The notes under the pieces are model-generated. The model ran no database searches, was not told where the DNA came from, and saw only the letters and a list, made by a program, of their open reading frames with translations. This document shows positions 34,166 to 47,700 of a stretch of 64,000 nucleotides of DNA, piece after piece. Each line of letters opens with the position of its first letter. Within the stretch, counting starts at the first letter, position 1. A program made the translations under genes and the position numbers. The stretch lies in contig JAAALK010000080.1 in NCBI GenBank assembly GCA_019279435.1, positions 30,844,778-30,908,777 of the forward strand. Direction: 5' to 3'. Source of the DNA: Zizania palustris. Lineage: Eukaryota > Streptophyta > Magnoliopsida > Poales > Poaceae.

Positions 34166-36515
34166 TTATCTATTACATGAGTTTAGGCTCAAGATGCGTT
34201 GAAGGATCAAATCACTAGCTTCTTGTCTCTTCTTGAACTCCTCCATCTGTTGTTGGGTCTTGAACACATCTTCTTGGGTCTTAGCCATTGGTTCTTCCGT
34301 TTCTTCCGCTTTCTCCTTTAGGGTATCGAGTTCTTGTTGAAGTAGATCAGCCCGTTGCTTCTTAGCCTACAATTGTTCCCGAAGTTGTGCTTCTCTTGCA
34401 GAAGATGCAACAGATTTTGTTTCGGGTGTTTCAAGACCAACATTTCTTGAGGAATGTAGAGGCAGCACTGGTTTGTGAGAGAATCTTGAAAACAATTTCA
34501 TTACTAGATTTTGGTGAGTCTAAACCTTCAGAAGATTGAGTCAACATACTTTCCATCATACTCTACAACAGAAAGGTACTAAAAGAATAACTTAACTATA
34601 CAAAATCCACATTTGAAGCAAAGATATGAATATCAACATAAAACATATGGGTGCATATTTGTGTAAGCACATGAATAGAATTTACATTAAGTTTTCATGC
34701 CACATTAAAAAGATGAACATCCTATGAAATGCAAATATCAAAATCAACATTGGTCATTCCTTTTAAGAACATCATAAACTGTTTAAATGAGGAGATTCAA
34801 ATAGACATCTACCAAGCATAGTAATTATACTATTTTATTTATTTACCATTGTAGGATAGAAGATTTGCTTGATTCTGTAGGATATATGTTAATGAAAGAA
34901 GATAAAATTTCAAGCATAAAATATAAAATGTTGATATCTGACACAAAAAGTTCTGCCAGACAGATGAATATGATGTTGTAGGACATAGGGGTGCATATAG
35001 TGGCATGGCTTCGTGATGCTAATGTCAATTGTTAGAGACTCAAGTTAACTATGAAGTTGAATATATTATCATCATGACTAATTAATTAATGATAGAGTAA
35101 ACTAAAATTGTACTAATAAAACATTCACATAGCCCATCCAGGAATCATATGTAGGCACTTAGAACTATCTGTTGGACCTCATCAATCATACCCTTCTTCT
35201 TGTTGGTATGACATTCCTTGAACATCTCCACTGCATCCACTTCTCGGTCTTTGTTTTTCTCCCTATGTATATAATTTCAGTGTGAAATGCAAGAAAATTA
35301 TATTTTATGTGTACACAAATTTATAGTAAAAAGATATGTATGTTTTCATAAGATACAAGATGCACATGGATTCAAACATGATAAGAGAAAACAAGGTATT
35401 GTACTAGATTGCTAGCACTTACATATGCGTACAAGTGCGAGATGTAGCTGCGATATCCCGTCGATTGATGGCACCTTACTTTACCATGGTTACGCTTGTT
35501 CTTCTCAGAAACTTACTATAAGGGCAACATGTAAGTTGCAGATAAAATAAATAGAACAAAAAAGTTGTTGTCTTTTGACACATGATACCTTCCCTTTTGC
35601 ACTAGACCACTTCTCCACGAGTTCAAGCCACTGCTCATCAGTCAGACTCGAAACAGGAGAAGTCCTCACGTCATTAGCCGGTACACCGATGAAGTAGTTC
35701 TTATTCAATAAATATCTATTCTGACATACCCCAGTTTGGAGTATATTGGTGCAGACCTCTATTATTGTCTTATCCTTTTCATCAACTGACAGCCTAGTCT
35801 AGAGAAGTCAAATAACCATGTACCCTCTTAGAATATAGCTTTTAGCATTTGATACAATGACTTATCAAAGATAGTAGATAGATATGGAAAGTATCAATTT
35901 ACTTACTAATAACTTGCCCATGAATTCTTTCATATAGGTTTCATCATTCTTGTAATTTTTCCAGTGAGTTAGGATAGGTATGTTGGACCTAATGATAATT
36001 TCAGCCTTCGAAGCTAGCTTAGCAGCTTGTACAAGCTTCTCTAGCCTTTTGTTCTCGGCAGCAACTTGAATTGGTAACCTTCTTCCCATAGCTTTTGTCA
36101 TATTGTTCAACAATGTGACCTTTGTTGGTGGTTTTGGTTTTCTTAGATCATGTTGTTGACCTATAAATGTGTCACTAAGAGAATTAGATTACTCAAAGTA
36201 AATAAAAGAATGTGAGAAAGCATGATCATTTACTTGCCTTTAGGAGCAGCCTCTAATTGTTCTGGGACCTCATCTTCATGTGTATTTCTTGGGTGATCAA
36301 AACAGACCAATACAAAACATGAATTGGGGGATCATGTTCTTCTTTGCTTTGTATCACAGTGTCGACAACGTTGTTCTAGGGTTGTGGATCTAACTGATCC
36401 TCAGTCCTATATTCTTCGAAGTTGGTACTGTACTTTTTTTAGACCTTGTTGAAACTCCAGGAGCTATCTCGCTTCGTGGAGTTGTCCTCACTCTTTTCAT
36501 TCCACTTGGAGGCAT
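34166..36515 (-). pseudogene. TNPA/PTTA-type CACTA protein, inner element, multi-exon
   Basis: This is the second CACTA gene, whose product binds subterminal repeats. The ATG at 36515 begins MPPSGMKRVRTTPRSEIAPG. Later exons give GRRLPIQVAAENKRLEKLVQ and LASKAEIIIRSNIPILTHW (about 36090-35910). YFIGVPANDVRTSPVSSLTD plus EQWLELVEKWSSAKGK (about 35695-35590) continues across an intron into SEKNKRNHGKVRCHQSTGYR (about 35505-35440). KNKDREVDAVEMFKECHTNK lies near 35260. A coiled-coil end (LLQQELDTLKEKAEE ... QQQMEEFKKRQEAS) is at 34375-34200 with a stop at 34166. These are signatures of Plant transposase (Ptta/En/Spm). Exons look mostly open, but the N-terminal exon region (about 36250-36430) has stops in the frame followed here. 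Intron borders were not all resolved. Confidence 0.75.
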
Positions 36516-37779
36516 CTTGGTCTTCTTATTGGATACTCAACCCCGCTTCTCGCTATTGTCAGTTTCCTAATACACAAGAGTCAATTATGTTATTAATACT
36601 TGCATGAAAATAAATCTTAGAATCTATATCAGACAATGAATTGACCCCCAATCAAGATTAAGAAGAGACATTTTCTAAGATAGTATTAACACATTCATCT
36701 TGATCTTCCTAGCCGTCTTCAGCTCTAGGAAGATATTCAGATGAATCTGACCTCTCATCAATATTTTTCTTGTTTGTTTGCTTGTTTGACTTCTGAGAAC
36801 TTGCATTTGCCATGCTATTATTAAAAGAAGTGACCAAGGAACATAGTCTCAATCTCAGTCTCAATCTCTGCATCTTTCTATTGTTCTCCTCAATTTGTAA
36901 AGCTTGCAACCTTTCATATTATCCTATTTGTGGAACCAAATTTAGTACAACTATTACCTATGTAATGCAAGAACTAACTAGAAAACTAGTACGTGTGTTA
37001 ACACTACACAAGAATGTGTTAGAGACCCTAGGTTTTTAAAAAATACATATTGTAAAGAATCTAGGTATTAAAATTTACATAATTTCAGAGACCATAAGTA
37101 TTACAAAATGGCATGTTTCCCTTCTTTATTATAAACAAGAAGTGGTTTGTAAGGCTTTAGTTGCACATGATGCTGATGTATATAATGTAGTTTAGTTCTA
37201 GGAGTTTTCATTCATGTTTGTATGCATCTTGTTTTCGTAATGTGTTTGAATATGTGCTCCAAGATACTACTGCTATATCTATTTTGACATATTTTAAAAT
37301 AGTACACATAGCCCTATTAATAGATGCAACAAATAGCAGTTAGATGTAGAACTGAAATGATAAATTATGAGAATTCAGTAGAACTTGGGAGGCTGGGATG
37401 TAGCCTGGAGGCACGTCCATTGTGTCTCCAATGAGTTTGAACTGAGCTTGACAGAGTGGCGCGACTCTTTCATCTGTAGGTTGTAGGTCACGGAGAATAC
37501 ACAGAGTGGATCGATGGGGTGGAGGGCGGTGGGGTGGAGGACACAACTAGGTTTTGGGCCTTTTGGTTGAGTGGGGTGGAGGGCGACGGGGTGGAGGACG
37601 CAGGTAAGTGGATTCAGAAATAGTGTACTTACTATTTTGTCTCTAGTCATGTTGTGATTGAGGATACCTATACTAGAGGGCAATATAGGGTTTTCGCAGG
37701 TTCCAAAAATTAGGCGGGGGAAGCACGACAAAGCGTTACGTGGGAGCCGGAAAAGAATTCCTTTTATCTTAAAATAAAA
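36516..37779. other. region upstream of TNPA-like gene, no gene recognised
   Basis: AT-rich, with short frames only. The minus-strand frame at 37375-37731 contains repeated LHPTALHP-like words from a GTGGAGGGCG repeat and is unlikely to be coding. Confidence 0.35.
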
Positions 37780-38390
37780 TAAAATAAAATGATTTATTAA
37801 TTATTAAATATGTTTGTAAGAATTAAATTAAATTTTAGTTATTTCAATTTAAATCCTAGAAATACATTTAATGAAATAAAAATAGTAAAGTGAACCAGAA
37901 AAATACCAATTTTTGCAATTAGAATAGTTATGTTGTATTTTGATTGTAAAAAAGTTTCAAGCTCAAATGAGGATTTAACTATCGAATTTCTTTCAAGCCT
38001 AACACATTTCATCTCTAAACCCTAATATGTCCTTGGAGAATATCATGTTTATTAACATATTTCATGACAAATTTTTGAAATAGTTTTATTTTTTTATCAC
38101 ATCATCTATGTATCATTTCATAACAACATGACAAATCTTGTATTTTTTAGATTTTATTTGATTTTTTTATAATTAAAAAACTATAAATATCCATATTGTC
38201 GATCGAGTGTCGCAATCTAGATTTTCTTTGTAAAAAAAGTTTCAAGTTCAAATGAGGATTTAACTAAAAACAGACTCAAAAACATGAAATAAAAATAGTA
38301 AAGCAAAAGCACTGAAAATTTAAAATAAGAAAAAAATTTGGGGGAGTAGAGGTCAAACTGAAGATCGCTCAGCTCCAAGAATCATCCCAC
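37780..38390 (-). repeat. ~500-bp CACTA-associated repeat, inner element copy
   Basis: It matches the repeats at 60361-61870 (same orientation) and 7679-8890 (opposite orientation): TTATTTCAATTTAAATCCTA, GTTGTATTTTGATTGTAAAA and TTTCATCTCTAAACCCTAAT recur in order. A partial second unit starts near 38222. As at 61890, the repeat is followed by a word close to ACTAGGTTATGTGCACTTAC. Confidence 0.75.
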
Positions 38391-38629
38391 CACCACTAGG
38401 TTATGTGCACTTACTCAATAGATATAACGACATAATTCTTATCTACCGTAATCAAACCTGACTCATTTCCCTAATCTATTTCCCTTCGGCCTTCCCCCCA
38501 TCGCCTCTCCATTTCCTACCCGCACCCCCGACCACACCGTCGCCGCGTCCAATCCCCCACTGCACTGCTGTCGCCCCCAATCCCCCACCGCACCATCACC
38601 GCCCCAAATCCCCCACCGTACCACAACTT

Positions 38630-39105
38630 ATGGCTGGTCGAAAGCGACCCACGACGCAAAACCTCAAGCGTGACGCACATGGTAGGTTTCGCTCAAAGAC
38701 CCGGTGGGAGAGCTCCGACACCTCGTCATCAAGCGGCGACAACATATTGTCGGAGACAGAGAGCATCACCTTGATAGAGGCATGCCCCATGTGTCATGAA
38801 CTTATTATGCATGGCCACAAATGTGAGTCCTCATTCACACACATGAAAATCATCATCGAATCGACAGACTCCGATGATGGCACCAAGCTCATGGCGACAA
38901 GTGGCTCCGGCACCAAGCGTGCAGCGGCAAGTGGATCTGGTACCAAGAGTACGACGGTAAGTGGCTTCGGCACCAAGCGACAGTGGCAAGTGGCTCCGAC
39001 ACCAATCTTGATGCCGTGAAAGAGATGTTGCATTCTGTGATTGAGAAGATGCATGTCCTTGCGGAGAAAATTGATGCACTTATTGAGAAGCGTTTGAAGA
39101 AGTGA
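38630..39105 (+). pseudogene. small C/H-rich, coiled-coil protein gene inside inner CACTA, one frameshift
   Basis: The frame opens with MAGRKRPTTQNLKRDAHGRF (basic), then a Ser/Thr-rich acidic stretch. CPMCHELIMHGHKC (about residues 52-65), a possible metal-binding C/H cluster, follows. Next come four tandem 10-residue units GTK-xxx-SGSG (about 38880-38998) encoded by a 30-bp repeat. The fourth unit is one base short (29 bp), which throws the frame so that it ends at 39019. In the corrected phase the sequence continues as a short amphipathic helix (VKEMLHSVIEKMHVLAEKID) to a stop at 39103-39105. A C-rich leader (38460-38629) precedes the ATG. The gene lies on the strand opposite the two transposase genes and between them. 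No known family was recognised; an accessory CACTA gene or a captured host gene are both possible. Confidence 0.5.
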
Positions 39106-40014
39106 TTGGATGTAGCGCGGTAGTTAGGTAGTTGGGCAATATGCTTTTGGACAACATCATTTTGTACAACAACATTTTGGGCAACAATCCTATGTGTATG
39201 GCTCTGACTTAAAACAATGCATGTCTATATTGATGTATGGCTAAGACCTAAAACAATGTATGTCTATTTGTAATGCAATCATGCAATTGGCCTATTGTAA
39301 CCTTTAATTTCCATTTTGTGATTGTGTTGTTGGTCACTTCTTCACTTTGTTGTGCTATGGTGTGCTGTGATGCTGTTGGTTACTTGTTCACTTTGTTATG
39401 CTAACTGTTGCTGGTAGCATTGATATATGCATGGTGTGATCTATAATGGTAGATATATATTTTTGGATTTGTGTGGATATGTTACAATGCAGAACTTGTT
39501 GGTACAACCAATAACTGCATATAGCATAAATGATATTCTTCTGGTGTGTGGCTTGGAAGCAAGTGCTGCTATGGTAATGCTAGCTGTGAGGCAGAGGAAA
39601 ATGAGAGATGAGAATGTTGACATGTCCCATTGCATGTGCCTGCTATTTAGTGATTATTCAGAAACATACAACCTAGTCATGGACTGATTATTCAATTAAG
39701 CTGTGACGCCTGCTATTTCATAGTTCAAAATCATTGAATCATGTTAAAATTCAGTGCTAATTAGTGATGATATTTCATTTTTGTGAAAAAACACTCCATG
39801 CTACCGCCCTGCAACTGGAGGTACTCTCTCATTGAGTATGGACTATGTGAATACAAGGATCACCAAACACTCTCTATGCAAGAAGTGACTGAAAATACTC
39901 AAGCTAAACTGCTCTGAACTGATCATACTCAAAATTTAATATTTTCCAAATGTGAACAAAAAATGATATGTAAATTCTATTTTATTAATGAACTGATATG
40001 AAATCTGAATTGGA
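39106..40014. other. interval between small gene and transposase 3' end
   Basis: Repeated ACAACATTTTGG and TATGGCTaaGACCTAAAACAATG-like words occur. A plus-strand frame at 39427-39687 (86 codons) has no recognisable domain and is probably chance. Confidence 0.35.
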
Positions 40015-42555
40015 TTATTTCTTTGTGTTGTTTACACTAAATCTGAAGAAAACCAACAGAAATTCAAAAACATACAACCTAGTCATCATCATTACATTCC
40101 ATTGTTCTCTATCAGTCTCACTAAAATACTCTAAAACAGTGTAATCTTCAAAACCTTCATAGTCACTATATTCGGCCAAGTATGCTTCCCTTCTACTAAT
40201 AAGAACTTGCAAGTCACCAACAACTATGGATATTTCTCCATATACACGCTGGTACACTAGTGTAGCCTTGTGTAAGCCATCATCATCAATTGCTTCCCCT
40301 TGATCTGGATCATCTACCTCATGTTCATTATAGAACCAGTTTCATCTTGGTGTACATTCCTTAAGTCTGTTTCAGTAACATCGTATATGTTCCTATGTTC
40401 AAATTTTTGGACAACACACCAATTTTGGCCAAATAGTGTATCCTCCACATAGAAGACCTTTCTTGATTGAGTTGCTAATATAAATGGATCCGCCTTGTAC
40501 GAAAACCTCTCAATATTGATGGATCTAAAATGGCCATCATCTCTAATGGTTCTAGCTTTTCCATCTTGACTAAACCACTCATACCGAAAAAGTACCACCG
40601 TTCGATGGAATTCCAAATTGGAATTGTAGTTCAACTCAAGTATCTGTTTTCAGTGAACACCCCATTATGTGATTCATCCACCAACACACCACTATTTTGT
40701 GTCTTCCTTTGTTTGTCACGGTCGACAGTGTTGTACCGAACACCATTCACACTACATGTTGCCCATACTTTCACTCTAAGGTCAGGAGGACATGATAATT
40801 CATATAGCCCTTTAGTAACCTATTCACAACTATCCTTCCATACTGTCTTGATCTAATTAAGCAGAATAAGTGAAAATTTGAAAAAAATAATTCAAGATGA
40901 CATTACATGATCAGGTTTGGTAACCACTCACATGACTCCTAAACCAAACAGGAAATTCATTTTCCAACCTTTTTCTCAACATCATGGGCACCCTCTTTAT
41001 GTAATTCTTCTCTAAACACGCTGCACACATTTCATAATACGTATTGGTCATGCATGTTATATAAAAATACAATGACACAATTAGCCATTCATGTTATACA
41101 AAAAGTACTCACCCCAAATATGGTTCTACCTCTTCGTAATTGTTTAACACATACCAACAAAGCTTGTCAAATTCTTTGTCCTCAAAATATGTAACCCTAT
41201 TGGCTCCTAAGAGTTTAACACCATGTTAAAAAATAGAGAGTTCACCATCTGATGCTCCCTTCCATTTGTCATCATCCCAATTAAATCTGGTGACAACATT
41301 TTCCATGTACCTTGAGCAAAAGGTCAAAACCTCATTAGCTATGTACGCCTCGGCGATGGATCCTTTAGGTCTGGCCCTATTCTTCACATATCACTTCAAA
41401 GTGCCCATTTGACGTTCGATCGGGTACATCCATCCATATTGCACAGGACCTCTTAGGAGTGCTTCATCAGGTAGATGAACAACCAAGTGGGCCATCACAT
41501 AAAAAAGGCAGGAGGAAATATTTTCTCTAGATTGCATAGGATCACAGGGATTTGTACTTTCAGACATTTGATTGCATCAACCATTAGTTTTCTACTACAT
41601 ATCTCCCAAAAAATTACCCAACTATGCAACTGCTTCATATATATCATTGTGCACTAGTCCTCGAAGCCCAATAGGTAAAATTCTCTAGAGGAGGATGTGG
41701 CAATCATGTGTTTTGAGACCCTGCACCTTGGAACCATCTGCACTAATGAATCTTGAAAGGTTGGAAGCGTATCCATATGGAAATCATATACTTTTCAGAA
41801 ATCCACAAAATGCAACCTTTTCTTCTTTTTCAAGGCATACCATGCTCCCGGAATGAAAAATGAATTGCCATCTTGTTCTAAATGCAAGTCATCTCGTATG
41901 CCCATATCCTGTAAATCAAGTCTCGCATTAACTGTGTCCTTATTCTTGCCCTCAAGACAGAGTATTATGCCCAGAAGGGCATTACATATATTTTTCTCTA
42001 TATGCATCACATCAAGATTATGTTGAAGCTTCAAGTTTTTCCAATAAAGTAGTGCCCATAAAGCAGATTTGCGGCTAATCAATTTTGGCTCATCATCTTT
42101 CTCTCCACGCTTCCTTTTCTTGCTACCATTAGGTTTACTAGGCCTAACATCTTTTACCTTCTCTAAGCACTCCAATGTCTCCTCTATACTCAACTTTGTT
42201 GGCTCCACACAGTTTTCACGGTGTCCATCAAATGCCAAGCTTCTTCGCCACTTGTGAGTTCTTGGAAGGTAGCAACGGTGTCCAATGTAATATATCTTTT
42301 TCCTTAGCCTCCTTGGCAATGGATCTTTGTTGCAATAAATGCATGCATAGTAACCTTTATTAATTCGCCCTGATAAAACCCCCAAAGCTAGATAATCATG
42401 GATACACCATAGTACCGCAACATGAAGGTCAAAATTTGAACCACTCAATGCATCATAAGTTCTCACACCTTCTCAAAGTTTTAACAAATCCTCTATAAGT
42501 GGTTCTAATAATATGTCAAAGTCCTTGCCTAGAGACTTTTGGTCCTGGGATAAGT

Positions 42556-42560
42556 AATGC
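42556..42560 (+). repeat. target-site duplication AATGC, left copy
   Basis: AATGC precedes the TGAGAAACC start of Sirevirus 2 and is repeated at 51037-51041. Confidence 0.95.
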
Positions 42561-43591
42561 TGAGAAACCAAGGGTTGGTTTCGGAGTCTGTGATGAGTGA
42601 TTGACAGATTTTACCCTCTGATTCGAAGGGGTCCCTGCGAAGGGGTTCGGAGGTAGTTTCACCGAAGGGTTTGGTGGGTCTGTTTGCTGCAGCTGTTGCA
42701 GCGGAGTGTGCCTGTCAGAGGGGTCCAACAGTACACGATGATTAGGTTGTACCGAAGGTCTCGATAATTTGGGCGGTACACCGGAGTGTGTATCGAAGGT
42801 TGTTTACCCGGAGAGGTCTCCGGGGTACTGGATACACTTGTCTGTCTGTCTATGGTGCGCAGGTGACTTCGGAGGCGACGGACAATTCGTAGAAGGTGAA
42901 CCAGGGTCAAGCGGGAGGCTTGATGCCAGGGGAGCGGGGAGCTCCGTCACGAAGGCTGCGAAGGGGTCGAGGTCGGACCTCGGGTCAAGGTGCGCCAGGA
43001 GAAGGCAGTAAGTGTGGAGTGTGGCTCCGGGTGAAGGTACTCCGAGACGAAGTCCTCAGATGCAAGGCACTTCGAAGGGTACTCCGAATGGAGTGACTTC
43101 GGAGTATGGTGGACCAAGTCCTCAGCAATGAGGCAAGGCATTCGAAGTGTGCTCCGGAGGGAGGCACTCGAAGGTATACCCGACGAAGGTCTCAGAAGTC
43201 GAGGTGCATCGAAGGCATGGTCCGGGTGAGGATCATCGAGGAGTGTGCTCGGGGAGAGACACTACGATGAAGTGCTCATGTAATGCTTCATGTGGAGGCC
43301 TTGACGAAGGAGGGACTTCGAAGGGTGGTACTCTGAAGGTGGGGCTTCGGAGTGAGGCTGGCTTCAGAGTGAAGCTAACTTCGGAGCGAGGCAGGCTCCG
43401 AAGCGAGGTAGGCTCCGGAGTGAGACTGACTTTAGGTACTTCGGCCATTCATGGCTTCGGTACACGGACTGACGGAGTTCGAGCTGGGAGAAGCTACGAA
43501 GCCGTGGTGGTTCACTCCGAGGTGTTGGTGCGAAGGCCCAAGGGCTTTGACGGCTTCGGCTCAAAACCATCACTGTATCGAAGGCTGACTA
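42561..43591 (+). repeat. truncated 5' LTR of Sirevirus 2
   Basis: It aligns with 48982-49996 (with a 14-18 bp indel near 42965) and then stops at GAAGGCTGACT. The remaining ~1040 bp of LTR, including the promoter part, are absent. It is rich in CGAAG/CTCCGAAG words. Confidence 0.9.
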
Positions 43592-44784
43592 GAGATAGAA
43601 AAGACCTTAAACTTAGGCTAGAATCTGTTTCTATAGATTATGCCATGCTTAAGTCTAGAGTTAATGATGCTGAATGTGAATCTTGCACTGTTGTCATGGG
43701 TGAGCTTGCTCAGTTGTGTTCTGTGCATGCTCAAACTCTTGCTGAGCTTGAGACTGCACAGAAGCAGCTTTTGATGGTTGATTCTAGTCCTCATGATATA
43801 ATTGAATGCATGAACTGTTCTTTATTACGTGAGAGCATTGATTTACGTGATAAGCATGTTCATGACTTAGAGGCTAGATTGGAGAGGGCCGGTAGTTCTA
43901 AGGATGTGCAACCTGTGTGTGACACTTGCATAACCCTTAAAGACCAGCTAGGCACTGTTAGAGAGCGAGCTAAAAACCTCATGAATGAAAATAAGTACCT
44001 TCTTTCTGTGGTTAACAAATGCACTGAGGGAAAGGGTAGGATGGACTTTCTCTTGGCCAAGACCAAGATGTGTGCTGATAGAGCAGGGTTAGCTCTAGGT
44101 TTGGGTTTTGAGAGGATTCCCTCAGATAGTGAGAACAAAACTATTTTTACCTCACCCACTACCCTAGAAAAAGAGAGAGCTCTGTTAGACACTCCATCAG
44201 TCAAAAAGCCTACCCGAACTCCAAAGAAAACCACTCCTCCTGCCAAGAAAATCCCTCCCAAGAAAACCACTCAGCAGAAGCCCAAGGAGCCTGTGAGGAT
44301 TGCTCCTATGACCCATGAGAGTGCCCATAGGAGAGTTTTTCATTGTTCCTACTGTTAGAGGGCGGGTCATCTAGTTGAGTTCTGTTTTCGTCGCATCAAG
44401 GATGAACGACGCTCTCAAGCGATGAGGTCCCAGAACATGCACTATCCATCTTTAGGTATGCATGAGTGTGAGTTTTACTCTAGTCTTGTTTTCGAGGCTC
44501 CTCGTGCTTCTAAGAGAGGTTTTGCTTCTCGAGGTGTTCACCATGTTCCATATGGTGGTAGACCCCGGCCGAGTAGCTTTGTAACTCGTCAGAGTAGGAG
44601 ACCTCGTCATGCTTTTAGATCTCAGCATGTAGGTAGACCTCGCACTTTGCATTATTCTGATTATCCTGTGCGTAGACAATCTACTTTTACGGTGCCTACT
44701 ACTCGTATCACTCAGTGCTGGATGCCTCATCATGTATTCACTCACCCCAGCACTGAGCGATCGAGATTTTCTTATCATGTGTAG
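43592..44784 (+). pseudogene. gag: gag remnant of Sirevirus 2, fused to LTR by deletion
   Basis: Only the C-terminal half of gag remains: a coiled-coil region with regular Cys pairs (CESC, CMNC, CDTC), a Lys/Pro-rich stretch (KKTTPPAKKIPPKKTTQQ) and a CCHC knuckle. The knuckle is interrupted by a TAG at 44356-44358 right after its second Cys. Downstream text continues in the same frame (LVEFCFRRIKDER) through an Arg/His-rich tail to TAG at 44782-44784. Because of the upstream deletion an open frame runs from inside the LTR (43147) into gag, a chimera with no expected function. The UBN2 domain and first knuckle are lost. Confidence 0.85.
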
Positions 44785-47700
44785 GCGCCGGACCGAGGCT
44801 TGGAGGGCACGTGGATCATAGACTCTGGTTTTTCGTGCCATATGACCGGAGATGCAGCTTAGTTCTCCAGCCTCACCATAACCAAGCAAAGGGAACATAT
44901 CACCTTCGGCAACAATCGAAGGAGTAGAGTGAAAGGTAAATGTGTGGTAAGAATCAACTCGAATTTCACTCTCAAATATGTTGGTTTGGTTGAAAACCTG
45001 GGATACAATTTACTTTCTGTATCTCAGTTGCTTGATGAGGGCTTTGAAGTGCGATTCCATCGCGATACTTCGCAAGTACTTAATTCTGATGGCGTTGTTG
45101 TCTACAAGATCTTTAGAGTTGGGAGTGTTTTTGGAGCTGATTTTTCTGAATCATCTGGTTCTTCTCATTGTCTTGTTGCACATTCTACTTCTGAGCTTTG
45201 GAAGTGGCATATGAGACTAGGGCATATGAGCTTTGAGTTGCTTGCTCGTCTGAGTGCCCTAGGTCTGATCCGAGGATTGCCCAAGCTCAAGTTTGAGAAG
45301 AATTTAGTTTGCGCTCCTTGTCGACATGGAAAAATGATTGCCGCTTCGCATTCGCCAGTCACCACAGTGATGACTGAACAACCCGGAGAACTTCTCCACA
45401 TGGACACTGTAGGTCCTTCTCGGGTTAGTTCTTTAGGCGGCAAGTGGTATGTGCTAGTTATTGTTGACGATTTCTCTCGCTACTCTTGGGTCTTCTTTCT
45501 TGCCAGCAAGGATGAAGTGTTTTCACACTTTCGGAGCTTGGCTTTGAGACTTTTCACTGAACTCCCTAGTGCATTGAAATTCATTCGAAGTGATAATGGC
45601 ACTGAGTTCAAGAACATTCTCTTTGTTGACTTTTGCATGGAGCATGGCATAGAACATCAATTCTCTGCTCCGTGGGTTCCTCAACAGAACGGTGTTGTTG
45701 AGAGGAAGAACCACACTTTGGTTGAGATGGCTAGGATGATGCTCGATGAGCACAGGACTCCTAAAAAATTCTGGGCTGAGGCCATGAATACTGCATGTTA
45801 CATCTCAAACCGAATCTTCTTGCGCTCAATTTTGAACTTGACATCTTATGAGCTACATTTTGGGAGACAACCCAAGGTCACTCATCTACGAGTTTTTGGT
45901 TGTCGTTGCTTTATCCTAAAACATGGTAATGTAGACAAATTTGAGTTGCGTTCTTCTGACGGGATCTTTTTGGGTTACACAACACATGGTTATTCTTATC
46001 GTGTTTATAATCTGGAGACTAACACTGTCATCGAGTCATGTGATGTGACTTTTGATGAATCAACCCCCTCTGTTAGTTCTGCTCTTTAACAGGCAAATGA
46101 ACACGACATGGAACAGACCATCTTCGAAGAAGAAGATCCCGGAGATTTCGAGGATGAACCCCTACTACCCTTGACATTAACCCTCGAAGCCGACCCTGCT
46201 TCGACCACTTCGGCACAAGGTCCCGAAGCAACTACCTCGACATCAGTCATCTTGGACCACTCGAACGCACAAGTTGAGGGGGAGACTGCATCCCGCCACG
46301 AGGCTCCACATCATGTTCAAAGGATGCACCCTCCCGAGAAGATCATTGGTGAGCTTGATCAAAGGGTAACACGTTCTCATGCTCATTTTATTGATTCCGC
46401 TTTTGTTGCTTCTTTTGAGCCCTTAGATATTAGTCATGCACTTTCTGATTCTAGTTGGATCAATGCCATGCATGAAGAACTTGAAAATTTTGAGAGAAAC
46501 CAAGTCTGGACTTTAGTTGATCCTCCACCAAATGTTCATTTCATTGGAACAAAATGGATTTTCAAAAACAAACAAGGGGAGAATGGGACTGTAGTTAGAA
46601 ACAAGGCTAGACTTGTAGCTCAGGGTTATTCTCAATTAGAAGGGATTGATTTTACTGAAACTTTTGCACATGTTGGTCGTCTTGAGGCCATTAGGATTTT
46701 ACTTGCATTTGCGACATCCCGGGGATTCAAACTCTATCAAATGGATGTCAAAAGTGCTTTTCTTAATGGCTTCATAGGCGAAGGTTTTTATGTAAAACAA
46801 CCCCCTAGTTTTGAAAACCCCAAATACCCACATAAAGTCCTTAAACTTCATAAGGCACTTTATGGACTCAAGCAGGCCCCTCGGGCTTGGTATGATAGAC
46901 TTAAGTATTTTCTGCTTGAGCGGGGATATTTGATGGGATCTGTTGATAAAACTCTGTTCACTCTCAAGCATGGCAAAGATTTCCTCCTAGTCCAGATTTA
47001 TGTGGATGATATCATCTTTGGTGGCTCTTCTCATGCTTTGCTTGCCGAGTTTGCAGATGTCATGAGCAGGGAGTTCGAGATGTCCATGAAATTCGACATG
47101 GCTGATGTGAAGCCACTCGCCACTCCAATGGCTACATCTGTAGCATTGGATCCTGATGAAAACGGAGAAGCCGTAGATTAGAAGGAGTTCCGAAGCATGA
47201 TCGGCTCCCTTCTCTACTTGACTGCTACGAGGCCGGACATACACTTCGCAGTATGTCTGTGCGCTCGTTTTCAGGCTTCATCACGAGCTTCGCACCACCA
47301 AGTGGTAAAGCGCATTCTCAGGTATCTCAAACATACCTTAGAATTCAACATTTGGTATTCTGCATCTTCTTCTTTGAGTCTTCGAGGTTTTTCCGATGCG
47401 TACTTTGCTGGGTGTAGGATTGATAGGAAAAGTACCTCTGATACTTGTCATTTTCTGGGTACTTCTCTGGTTTGCTGGTCTTCCCGTAAATAGTCTAGTG
47501 TTGCACAATCGACGGCTGAGGCCGAATATGTTGATGTAGCTAGCTGTTGCTCTCAGATTTTGTGGATGGTTTCTACTTTGCGGGATTTCGGGTTAGTTTA
47601 TAAGAGTGTTCCACTTTTCTGTGATAACACTAGTGCTATTTGTATTGCAAACAACCCGGTTCAGCATTCTAGAACCAAACACATTGATGTGCGATATCAT

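Noticed and set aside
43147..43591. Start of a ~400-codon plus-strand frame
   Set aside because: This part is LTR sequence; the long frame exists only because a deletion joined it to gag.
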